A stretch of DNA of 64,000 nt from Diplolepis rosae. Its lineage: Eukaryota > Arthropoda > Insecta > Hymenoptera > Diplolepididae. The notes under the pieces are model-generated. The model was not told the DNA's origin, ran no database searches, and saw only the letters and a program-made list of their open reading frames with translations. The stretch is from positions 6,386,001 to 6,450,000 of the forward strand of contig JAPYXD010000484.1 in the NCBI GenBank assembly GCA_030998225.1, read 5' to 3'. The stretch's first letter is position 1. Each line of letters begins with the position of its first letter. Below are positions 45,191 through 55,881 of this stretch, one piece after another. Both the position numbers and the translations under genes were made by a program.

Positions 45191-45904
45191 CTCTTTCTCA
45201 TTTTTTTCCACTTGAGGATAAAAAAAATGCACTTTCTAGCCCACAACTAGAAAAAACCATTTTCTTCGTTGAATCCGAACAAAGTAGTATCCAACTTTTT
45301 AGTTTGATCATTTAAGCAGTGAATTTGCTTATATATTTTCCAATACGCACGAAGAATGTCTAATCGTATTTATGGAGACGTTGGTGGTAGCTCTTCTAGT
45401 GAGACATTATTTTCAAAGTAATGTGTTCAAAAACATCTTTAATTTGTGGATTTGGTGTTACCGGTATTATAATTTAGAGAAGAAAATAAATTGTACTCAT
45501 TTCGTAGATAGTTGTAAAATCCTTGTGTATTCTGCATATTTAGATGTTGTAAAGGTTTTAGGACAGATAATTAATCTGTAGATTTGGTTTTACCGGTATT
45601 ATAATTTAGAGAAGAAAAAAGACCGGAAAGGCCATCTATTTTCTTCTCTGAAAAAACATCTTTAGCTTTTTGTTTTACTTGGTATATTATCACCACTAGT
45701 AATTTTCTCATAGGATTAATTTCTCATTTGCTCCCCGAAATTTCGATTCCTGGACAGGAAGTGGAATTTTGTTATAGATACTAAATGATGATCTAATAAG
45801 GGCTTCCGAAATTTTTTTTTTTTTAAATAAAACACATAAAAATCAATTTAATAATCAAAAATTTTGTTTAAGAGATTAGTTCGGTTTATGAAATTTAATA
45901 TTTG
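45191..45904. other. No gene seen; 50 bp direct duplication
   Basis: TTTGGTGTTACCGGTATTAT (45451) and TTTGGTTTTACCGGTATTAT (45581) head two ~50 bp near-identical copies 130 bp apart, both continuing AATTTAGAGAAGAAAA. Confidence 0.6.
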
Positions 45905-46252
45905 AAGATAATCACATTTAAATGTTGTCCGCAACTAGCTCTCACATGGTCCATTCTGTGGGTCCAATTGTGAAGCATATCGGCCGGTATTCCGTTAATA
46001 AAACGTGTTGTATTCGATTTCAATGCATCAATCGATTGTGATTTATCAACATAAACAAGTGATTTCTATTTCTTGAGATGATTTGTTGATGAAAATTTTC
46101 TTTCAATAAATCGATGATTATGTCTGCTGTATGGCACGTTTCACCATTTTGTATGCCATATGAGAGACCCAAAGCTTAAGAACGGCGACGAATCGATTGA
46201 TTGATTGCGGTCTTCACGTACACTTACAGCTACAGCAGCAATATTCACATTA
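45905..46252 (-). pseudogene. Mariner transposase, C-terminal and middle parts (split copy)
   Basis: Minus strand, low end: DALKSNTTRFINGIPADML, NWTHRMDHVRASCGQHLN (family C-terminus); higher: NGETCHTADIIIDLLKENF and QQIISRN (second catalytic block), and at 46190-46245 NIAAVAVSVREDRNQSID from the N-terminal linker. The N-terminus continues beyond an inserted element at 48479-48690. A large internal deletion removes the first catalytic Asp region. Confidence 0.85.
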
Positions 46253-47014
46253 CACTGAGAAAAAATCCTGGGCATAGTGACGTGATATATGTAGTTGAAA
46301 AAGTCCTTAACTACTTTTTGTGGTTGAATTCAAGCAATGGTTGACCCGTCAATGTAGGTACTAAAAGTGGTCGCAGTGACTAAGTAATGTAGTCACAGCG
46401 ACTATGTAATGTTGTCACAGTCACTATATGTAAGTGTCAACTATAAAGTTATGTAAAATCAAATTCCTAAAATCAAATGCATGAAATCACTACGTGGAAC
46501 ATTGTATTTTTCATAGCACCTCTTTTGAAAATCTGTTTGTCGGCATCTGTAGAGCGGGTTGAAACTTTAAAAGTAGTAGGATTTAAAATCACAGTTTCGA
46601 GCCGCTTGACACATCAAATCAAATTCTCAAAAGAGTTGCTATGAACAATAATATGCATTACTCGAAACAATACACAGCGGATTCAACGAGTGTGAAGTTT
46701 GCTGCACTAGTTATAGCGACTACGTTATTCTAGCTATGACAACTTAATGTTTCAAGTTCTCATAGCTAGGTTTAAGAGTTAAGGACAATTTCAACGATGT
46801 TAACTAGTCGCCACGACCAGGTATTCAGAATATGGCTACCATGGCTACAAATCATGCTATAGGCACCGTGCGAAGTCATGGTAGGGAGAGTTAAATCGAC
46901 GCCAGCACACGCAGTGGATAATTTAGGCGTTAAAGGAGGCTGTTTTATATTTCCGAGCAATCAAAATACATGTGCAAATCTAAATTTTGTTTTAATTAAA
47001 AAAATATAGCTGAA

Positions 47015-47137
47015 ATGAACCACCGAAGTTTTTGTATTGTGAATTGTAAAAATACAAGCAGGAAAAGTGAGTGTAAATTTTATAAATTTCCAACGTCTAA
47101 ATGGAAAATAAATCAAAGGAATAAGTGGGTACTGTAG
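47015..47137 (+). pseudogene. THAP domain, N-terminal fragment
   Basis: MNHRSFCIVNCKNTSRKSEC then KFYKFPTSKW and NKWVL, stop at 47135. It matches the first half of the THAP signature (C-x3-C, FYKFP, KW) and aligns with 32834-32967, but the second half (C-x2-H) is not found downstream before palindrome P2. Confidence 0.8.
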
Positions 47138-47452
47138 GGTGTTGCATGAACTGATGCTTGTCGAATTATACGAGATTTTATTAAATAACTTTCATTATTT
47201 CTACGGAACTCTTGGACATCTCGTACGTGTTCTGCCAGAACGAGATTTTTACCTTTAATTTTCGTATGTGGTTGAAATTCTATTGTATGTTTAATTGATT
47301 GAAAACCTGTTTTAATAATTATATCCATGATGAATTTGAATCTGAAAATAAACAATTAATATTTATTTACTCAACAAGTACCTAAAAGTGTCATCATGAA
47401 ATTACAATTTAATTCTTTATTATTTTTCTAGTCTGTTTTGATCTGTCATTAA

Positions 47453-48116
47453 CTTAAGGTAGTCGTCATGCCAAAAAACAGTCTCTGGAAAAAGAAGTTT
47501 TTCTATGATTTCAAGACTGAGAATTATATCATCAGCCGTGATATATGTAAGAAAAGACACTCTTTTTAATGAAAAAATTTAAAAATTACGAAAAATAATA
47601 TTTTAATAATGTTTTTTATAATAGGATATTTCTTTACTATCGCTTCTTACCAATTTTTTGAAAATGATTGAAGTTTCTTAAATCATAGCTTATTTTTCGG
47701 GAAATATTCTCTACAACTTAACCGTTTCCAATTTTTGAAAATAAATCAATTATTATCAAATACAGCAATTTGTTTATAAAAATTTTGCTTTGGAAAATTG
47801 ATTTTTAATTATTTCAGTCATTAAAGAATTTATTTTCAAAAATTGGAAACGGTCAAGTTGTAGAGAATATTTTCCCCGAAAAAATAAGCAATGATTTAAG
47901 AAACTTCAATCATTTTTAAAAAATTGGTAAGAAGCGATAGTAAGGAAAAATCCTATTACAAAAAACATTATTAAAAAATTATTTTTCGTAATTTTTTCAT
48001 CAAAAAGAGTGTCTTTCCTTACATATGACACGGCTGATGATATAATTTCCAGTCTTGAAATCATAGAAAAACTTCTTTTTCCAGAAACTGATTTTTGGCA
48101 CGACAACTACCTTAAC
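47453..48116. mobile_element. ~660 bp near-perfect palindrome P2
   Basis: From TTAAGGTAGTCGTCATGCCA to TGGCACGACAACTACCTTAA. Arms of ~300 bp; the centre is nearly the same as in P1 (AATTATTATCAAATACAGCA, CTCTACAACTT...CCGTTTCC) whereas the outer arms differ. Overlapping ORFs on the two strands here are just the two arms of the palindrome. Confidence 0.93.
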
Positions 48117-48478
48117 CTTATATTTACTGGTTTCTATATCATTTTTATTATGGAAAATACTTACTTTTTACTGCTGATTTCACACAAATACTTCACAAGG
48201 AAAAACAATCGAATTTTAAAGTGAATCAAATTGTTTTTTTGTTTGTTTTTTTATTGATAATAAACATTTTTATAACTAAGCCCCATTATAATACATTGTA
48301 AAAGTTCTCGAACAGCCTCCTTTAGTTCACTCATGCTATGGCGCTGCAGTCACGCACGGTGCCTATACTGTAGCCATGGGTCAAGTAGCTACAACAAGTC
48401 TCCCTCGTTACAGTCACTTTTTTTATTTCCAACTACATTATTCCTAGTCATTATGACCAGATGCTATTTTTCTCTGTG

Positions 48479-48690
48479 TAGACCCGCTTCTACATTTTTT
48501 ATTGGGCATTGATTTTGGAAATAAATTTTCACAATTTATAAATGTTGTTCAGGCGTAAGTCTATTCGTGGTGAAATTTCAATGAATACTGAACACAAATG
48601 TCATATGGACATGAAAATTGTCACGCGTGATATGCCAAAGAATCTCTATTGAAAAAAGTATCTCGTATTAGATCACCCTTTATTTATTTG
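48479..48690 (-). pseudogene. Mariner transposase, N-terminal part (split copy)
   Basis: The minus strand gives LTPEQHL preceded by an initiator region and followed by NQCPIKNV, the helix-turn-helix start of the same mariner family; the mate is 45905-46252. GGGTGATCTAATACGAGATA at the outer end is probably the element tip. Confidence 0.65.
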
Positions 48691-49697
48691 TATATATATT
48701 ATACAATATATAATGGCTGTAAGTTGTAATTTTACTGTAAGGCTAATTCGATGATCCAATTCGATCTAGAAGTATAGCTGCTTTTTTTCATTCCTCTTAC
48801 ACCCCCTTTTTTTAGTCGATTTTTCGGCCCAGATTATAAAGATGGAAGATTCACCCTGCCTAACGTGGCTTTTAATGCTTCAGTTTTTTCTGTAAAACGT
48901 TTTATTCCGAATTCTTTGTATTTATCTTATCCGTCCTGAAAAATAATTAGATTTATGCGATGATCTATGAGATAATGAAAATACACAAAACTTCATCTTT
49001 AATCCGTCCTGTGTGAGATTCTAAATACTCGTGATATATCGTTATTTTCTTATTGTCATTTTTAAAGAAAGTGACCTCACGAAATTAATTTGTTACACCG
49101 AGCATTTTATGATTAATCATTTTCCATATAATGACGATTTTTTGTTGTTGTTGAGTGATGCCGATTATACCGGAAGATCGATCTCTTTGGGATTTATGAA
49201 TAGTTTGTTCCAAAGCTATGTCTATACTGACTGAGGTAAATAGCGCTGTTGAACGCTTGACCGTAAAAACTTATTTTTTGAAATTTTTATGTACTTCAGG
49301 TACAGATTCCGGTAGATTCTTCATGTCTTCCAGGTAAATAGACGACCATTTCGCGTAATTTGTTCTATCCATTAGATGCAGTAAACAGTTAACTGCCTTG
49401 ACTAAATTGAAATAAAGCTCCCAATCACGGATGCGGTCACTACAAAGGAATAGATTCGAAATGACATGTGCTAAAAATAAGAAAAAATGCTCAACAAAAA
49501 AGATCTAATTGAGAACCATCAATAAAAATTTTAATTAACTTTTTACTATAAATTTAATATTTTCGAACATTATTCTTAATTTGCCTTCTCAATATGTTTT
49601 TTGAAAATTTTTTCATTTCAGAAAAGTATAGCTTTATTTTTTTGTTAAATTCTTCACCAAATGTTAGTGTCTTCAATAACTTGAAACATTTGATACG
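48691..49697. other. No gene seen
   Basis: AT-rich; short ORFs without domains. Confidence 0.5.
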
Positions 49698-50894
49698 TAC
49701 ACGGAGAAACTCTTCATTGCAAAATTTAGTATTATAATATTTATTTTTACTAAAAGTCAATATGAAACGAGGATATAACGTCACTTTTCTAGAAATTACT
49801 ATTTTGAATATTAAACTATGGAGTTACTAATAATATTGGAGAAAATGGTGATGTAATTGTACTTATGCCTAAAAACAAAATCAAATTTTATTACTTGAAA
49901 TGGTAAAATCGTAATCGACACATCGAACGAATTATATGGAAGTAAACCCAATAAATGTTTCATTAATTGCTAAAAAAGAATGTTAAGTTTACAAAAGACA
50001 ATAGTAAAGTCACATCTTCTGTCTAACCGAATTACCATAGTCTTTTGGAGATAGTGGAACCATATTTATAACTTTTCCTATCGAAAATAGGAAATAATTG
50101 CACCTCCATGATATAAAAAAATCAGTCATTCGTAAATTTTACCATAGTTCTTATTAGATTTTGTGAGTTACATAGAGAGAGTATTTATAAACATAGTTAC
50201 ATATTTACATACACATACACGTATATATATATATCAATATAAATAATAAACATATCAATTATATACTGAACTGTGGAAACTTTTACGATTTGTTAGGAAA
50301 AGCTCGGCAGTCCCTCTGCTAGAAAAAATCGTAAGTTAGAAAGGCGCCATATTCAAATGTAAAAAAATATATTACTATATCGGCTACCGACAAATAATCA
50401 TAACGAGCACATGGAGCGATTCTCGGGTAATATCAGAAACGTTCGGCGTATCTGACGTCACTCGACAGTACATTTAATATTTCCAATGGGAATTTTGACA
50501 ACGTACTATTCCAATATACGATGTATTTGATTGCAAAATATTCAAGTCTTTCTCTCTTCATTCTTCATTACTATTGACAATGGTAATTTCTCTAAACTAT
50601 TTTGCAATTTATATTATTCAAAAGACCAACTCTTGCATAGATAGTTTTACTTTTTATTTATATAGGTATCACTTATTTCTAGTTTCAATTCGCCATCAAA
50701 GATATTAATCTTTGCAACTCTCAATGGTAATTTATAAAGTTGCACTATATTTACAATTGGTTCAGAAAATGTATTTCCTCCTACCGCTGTGGTAAATAAA
50801 ACTAGTTTTGTTACTATATCCTCGCTTCCTATTGACTTTTAGTAAAAATAAATATAATATTACTAGATTTTACAATGAAAAGTTTCTCCGTGTA
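49698..50894. mobile_element. 1.2 kb TIR element (TACACGGAGAAAC ends)
   Basis: The left end continues to AATATTTATTTTTACTAAAA and AACGAGGATATA; the right end is the complement, with TATATCCTCGCTTC, TTTTAGTAAAAATAAATAT and AGTTTCTCCGTGTA. TIRs of ~80 bp. No transposase ORF. Non-autonomous. Confidence 0.9.
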
Positions 50895-52037
50895 TTAAAA
50901 ATGTCTGAACATCTTTAAAGGGGGCTTGATCGTTTGGTGTCGTATGAAGTGAGGGGCACCGTGGGGGCACGTTTTACATGAATGCTCATTGCTACTTATT
51001 TTTTTAATAATCATATGTATTATAGTAACATCTGAGTAGAAGGGTAAGAAATCGCGGAAATGTCCCCGGAAAAAAGCGATAATAAAAAATTATTAGTTTC
51101 ACCTCGAGGCGATTTCTATATTCTGTACCTTTTTCGCAATTTTCTCTTGATTGAAGTCGTTAACCCTTCGTTAACGATTTTGACGAGGAATCCCTTAAGA
51201 CTACGTGTTAAACTGACATTTTTTCGGTAGCGATTTTTTCGGCAATGACATCGTCAACCACGATATTTCTTTTTTCCAAATTAATCTAGCATATTTTATT
51301 AAGATAATCTCTAAGTTTCAGAGCAGTCTATAATTTTTTTCAAAAACGATCAAACCACCTTAAATAAGAAAATTTGAAATATTTATTTCTTACTCTTCTT
51401 ATATTATTAAAAATTATTTTATAATTCATGGTTAAGCAGGGAATTATGTTTTAAATATTCGACATACTAGGTGATGTTTCAAGGACAAAGAACAAATATA
51501 AAAATTCAATAACTTAAAAACTTATTGGATCCTTATGTACCTAAGTAAGCGAATTTTCTCGTTTTTTAAGTAACAAGAAAGATCATTTTGCAGTATGCTA
51601 TCGACAAACGACCTTTTTGCAAGTGATGGGGTACACTTTCATCAATAAAGCATGGAATAAAATAATTGGTTTTTCTCTTATTCGAGCTTGAAAACTGAAA
51701 TTGTTTACTTTTTCGAAAGTTTTAAAATTCATAACTTGTAAACGGTTCAATTTACGAAAATAATAGTGGGCATGAAGTAACATTAATTTTAATATGTTTA
51801 TAAGAAAAATGAATTAACAACTAAAGGACCAATTTTTCAAAAAATTACCTTAGATTATTGAATTTAGAGGATCAAAATCTGTAAAGTTCACCAAAGTTCA
51901 TGAAACGAGTTCGTACTTTCTACAAAGGTGCTGGTAGTTCCCGGACTATAAATTAAAAACTGTTCATAAAGTGACTCGTAAGGCACTTGTTACGAATTTG
52001 TGATAGACAAATCAGAAAGTATTGATTTAACTGTTCA
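50895..52037. other. No gene seen
   Basis: AT-rich, no supported features. Short ORFs only. Confidence 0.5.
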
Positions 52038-53204
52038 TACACGGAAAAAACTAATTAGCTGCATTAGCTAAATATTCGCAACCACAGCTAAGAAAGTTAC
52101 TTGATATACGGACAGCGAATGTCTTAGCTGCTAATACTAACGTCTATTCGCTACAGTACTTTAGCGATGCCAGCTAATTTACGTTAGCACCGGTAACAAC
52201 GATTGTGAGCAGTAGCCTATCGGTCGTGTTATCTTCCTGTTCTAACAGCGTTTGAAGTACTAGTTAATTTTATTAGCAATTGCTGCAAATAGAGGTAGCA
52301 CTCAAAATCATTGATTTTGAACTTCCAAACCTACATTTAAATACAGTTACACCTGGGTGCTTAAGAAAAAAATGATCTCGTAACCCTTCTATACTCACAA
52401 AAGTCTGCTGGCAAGTTATATCAAAACAACTAATTTCTTGCGACATATCGTAACCTGCAAAATTAAAAACGAAAAAAAACTGATTCAGTTCTAACCTTAA
52501 TCACAGCATAATTTTTCAAGAATAAGAATAAAACGTGAGCTGCTTTGATAACCAAACTTATAGCTACAAGTAGAAACATTACCGGGAACAGTAGCGACTT
52601 ATTTGCCAGTCCAATATAATGTTTTCAAAAATTGTACAAGTATACAACACTTAGAATTAAGATAACCTCAGTAAGAAGATAATAAATAGCACAATAAAGA
52701 ACCTATTACAAAACCTACAATACAATCTTCAGAGATCAGTTACAAATCAGTTATTTGCATTATAAATTAACGCGAATCGTCGAATTATTTATAAATTAAA
52801 TTTAAAACAACGCGACAGGTGTACAACTTACCATTTACAGCACAATATCTGACTAGTCGCGCTTTGTGCGCATGAGCAGCATAGAAAGCGCGGGATGTCT
52901 AAGCAGCCGTTAGCAACCGCTGCTAACTTCTTACATATCAGCGCAAAATTTTAAAAGTTACGAGTACGAATTTTGAGATTTTCTAGGAGAGTAAACTGTT
53001 TTAGCAGCAATAACCAAATGATTAGCTACAACTCTTAATACGCTGAGGAATCCAATGCAAATTTTCAACTTCGATTGCAGCTAACATTTTTTAACTGTCC
53101 CAGCAAACTGTTAACTCTCTCAGCAAACTTTTTATCAATCACAATTAACTAGTTGACAGCTAACTGCAGTTAGCAGTAGCAGACATTTCATTTTTTTCCG
53201 TGTA
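52038..53204. mobile_element. 1.17 kb TIR element with GCTAA/TTAGC subterminal repeats
   Basis: Ends TACACGGAAAAAACTAATTA and TTTCATTTTTTTCCGTGTA. Within ~200 bp of each end the pentamers TTAGC, TAGCT and GCTAA occur many times in both orientations, like transposase binding sites in hAT-type elements. No ORF. Confidence 0.8.
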
Positions 53205-54707
53205 TCAGAAAAACATTATTGGTTTTTCTCTCTGGTAGATAGAATATAAAAACTTCTATATTTTTGTCAGAGTGTGTAAGTTGTGGCTTTACTAGGAGTG
53301 ACGAATTATTTCTAATAGGAATAGTCGAATTATGGATTTAAAAAAAAATGTAGAACATCCCTTGCGCCACAGAAAGGCTTCAAAATAATTCCTAATTAAC
53401 ACATTAAATATGGTAACACCTATGAGCCACAAGTATTGAATATAACCAGTATATTTAGAAGTATTTTATTTTATATATTCAAGTTATATATATTAAACAA
53501 TGAAGTTAACAGATAATAATTATTATTGATACGCGACTAGTGATTCTCCGATAATGTAGGCAGTGGCAGAAATTTCAAACTCAACTAATTAATTATAATT
53601 ATATTTACGTATATTATTAATATACTAATAATTATATTTATTTAGCTCTGATGGCTAATTTTCAATCTGTAAACTGGCTGCTAGAATCAGTTGAAAATAC
53701 ATTTTTTTTAATTAAATAAAGAATTATATTTTACTATTATACTGGCAATTATTTTGTAACATATTCAACCTTATTTGTCAAAGATCTTTATAAAATAAGT
53801 TACTTTAATTTTTTTTGTATATACTATTCTTATAAGAAAAAGAGCGAGTGGATTATTACTGAGGGGTAGCTCACTATTGGTGTAATTAACTTATATGGAA
53901 TTTAAAAAATTTATAATGGTAAATATTTTAAAGGCTTAATGTAATTCGACGAGTGCTAAAAGGAATCAAATACCTTGCGAAATACGAATTGAACTCGAAT
54001 AACTCACACATGTCGTTTTAGAAACAAGTAATTCACACGTATAAACATAAGTGACTCGTTTTTTCAAAATGACATGTTTAATGTAAGCCGCCATAAAAAT
54101 TTTAAATATTTTACGAAATCTTTTGTAATCTTTAGAAACCTTTCAAGAAATTGAAGTATTGTGTGTGTGCCTTCAAAATTTGAGTGGTAGTTAATCCTTT
54201 GACTACAATGTTTAAGTATTTAAATTTAAAAGAGAGAACTTGAAAGGATTAATTGTTGTCCAACTCTAAAGCTAAAGTAGTCAAATTTCACTGTTAATGT
54301 TCATTTGTATAATTAAGCCGAATAATTAATTGATTTAAAAGATACTAATGATATTTAAGTTTCCTGTTAAGTAAAAACTAAAAAAACTTGCTAGAAACAA
54401 ACTACCAAGGGGTTAAAAAAGTATTATAAAAATCTAAAAACGAATTCATGAGCATTTACAAACCATCATCGCCGGAAAGGCTATGTTAGCGTTTCCTAAC
54501 GAATACACCTACATTAATAATTATAAGCATCGTGACCGGTTTATTTAATAGATTCATTTTCATGAGTTTTTATTTTGAGGAAATCTATCTTTTTATGTAA
54601 AGATTAATAGAGTCCAAAAGAGAGATCGGAGGGAGCAATAGTTGAAAATTTAAAACGATTACTGCTGAACAGTACTGATTGACCCTATTTGTCTCTCTTA
54701 TTTTCAG
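53205..54707. other. Intron sequence before exon B; TIR-b copy at 53525-53600
   Basis: TGATACGCGACTAGTGATTC matches 32533. Otherwise AT-rich. The last 20 bases (CCCTATTTGTCTCTCTTATTTTCAG region) form a strong polypyrimidine tract and acceptor for exon B. Confidence 0.7.
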
Positions 54708-55881
54708 ATACTTTGTATCAAAGCTCGAAGTGCTGCCACCGCAAAATCATCAGTGTTGCGATGGCAGTGATATCAAAATATATACGACCGATGGCACTGG
54801 AATGCTCATCACCGAAGAACTGTCGAAAGTGGGCACTAATGGCAGCGAATCTATCATAACCGAAGGCATCCTTCAGTGCACCTTGTGCGGAATTGGTTTT
54901 ATTTCTGAACAGGAGCTCGCAATTCATTTCAAATCTCACGAAGGACAAGTCATCACTCAATCACAGGAAGATGTTAAGGATCCCTTTGCTTGTGAACAGT
55001 GCGGTCGAAGCTTTACCACTTCCACCATCCTTAGGAAGCATCAACAACTACACACAGATGAGAAGATTCATACCTGCGATACTTGCGGGTATAGCAGTGC
55101 TCATCGACAGAATCTTGTCAGTCATCAAAGGCGACACAATCTCGAGTACAAATTTCACTGTGAGATCTGTGGCGCCGGTTTCTACACTCGTAATAACTAT
55201 CAGGAACATCAACTGGTTCACTCTAGAGAAAAGCCTTTCCAATGTGATATTTGTAATGCTACCTTCCGTTATCGACAGGGTCTCAGATTACACGCTAAGC
55301 TACATCAACCTGATTATGTGCCACCTCAGAAGAAACATCACTGTGAACTTTGTCATAAGAGGTTCTCCAGAAAGCAAGTCTTACTTGTCCATATGCGCAC
55401 TCATGGCAATGTGGGACCACAAAATGAATATGTTTGCCACATTTGTGGAAAATCAGTTTCCAGCAAGACCTATCTTACAGTTCACGTGAGGAAGCATACT
55501 GGTGAAAAACCACATGTCTGTGACCTTTGCCAGAAAGCTTTTATATCACAGAATTATCTAAGTGTTCATCGAAGAACTCATACCGGAGAGAGGCCACATA
55601 AATGCACCCACTGCGAAAAACGTTTTACACAAAGGACTACCCTCGTTGTACACCTGAGAGGACATACAGGTGATAGACCTTATCCTTGCTCGTTTTGCCA
55701 TAAATCTTTTGCTTCGAAAACTATGCTGAATTCGCATCTTAAAACACACGCCAAACACAACGCTCGAGTGCAGCAGGAACAACAACATGAACAGCAACAG
55801 CAACAACATGTTCCGCAGCAGCTGCTGCAGCAGGATGAACATTCCTCAGAAACTGTTACTACCGTTTTACTTCCCAGCTAG
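54708..55881 (+). CDS. ZAD-C2H2 gene, alternative terminal exon B (10 zinc fingers, Gln tail)
   Basis: The acceptor CTTATTTTCAG|ATAC completes Gly280 and continues YFVSKLEVLPPQ; 390 further codons to TAG give a 670-residue isoform. Ten C2H2 fingers occupy about residues 337-640 (CTLC, CEQC, CDTC, CEIC, CDIC, CELC, CHIC, CDLC, CTHC, CSFC), most with TGEKP-like linkers in the second half (HTGEKPH, HTGERPH, HTGDRPY). All carry the C2H2 ligands; finger three lacks the usual aromatic (SSAHRQNL). A tail of Gln-rich sequence (QQEQQHEQQQQQH) follows. The last two fingers parallel those of exon A, and CNATFRYR parallels CQATFRYR. Exon B is 38.4 kb from exon 4. AATAAA at 56177. Confidence 0.93.

Larger units (their letters stand above)
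46253..48478. mobile_element. 2.2 kb TIR element inserted in the mariner
   Basis: Starts CACTGAGAAAAAATCCTGGG, ends AGATGCTATTTTTCTCTGTG. Subterminal inverted matches continue inside, for example AAAGGAGGCTGTTT (46937) with AACAGCCTCCTTT (48313) and GGCACCGTGC with GCACGGTGCC. It carries a THAP fragment and palindrome P2. The mariner reading frame is visible on both sides, which proves the insertion. Confidence 0.85.

Noticed and set aside
47906..48224. Opposing ORFs at 47906-48106 and 48009-48224
   Set aside because: They are two strands of the right arm of palindrome P2 and its edge, not genes.
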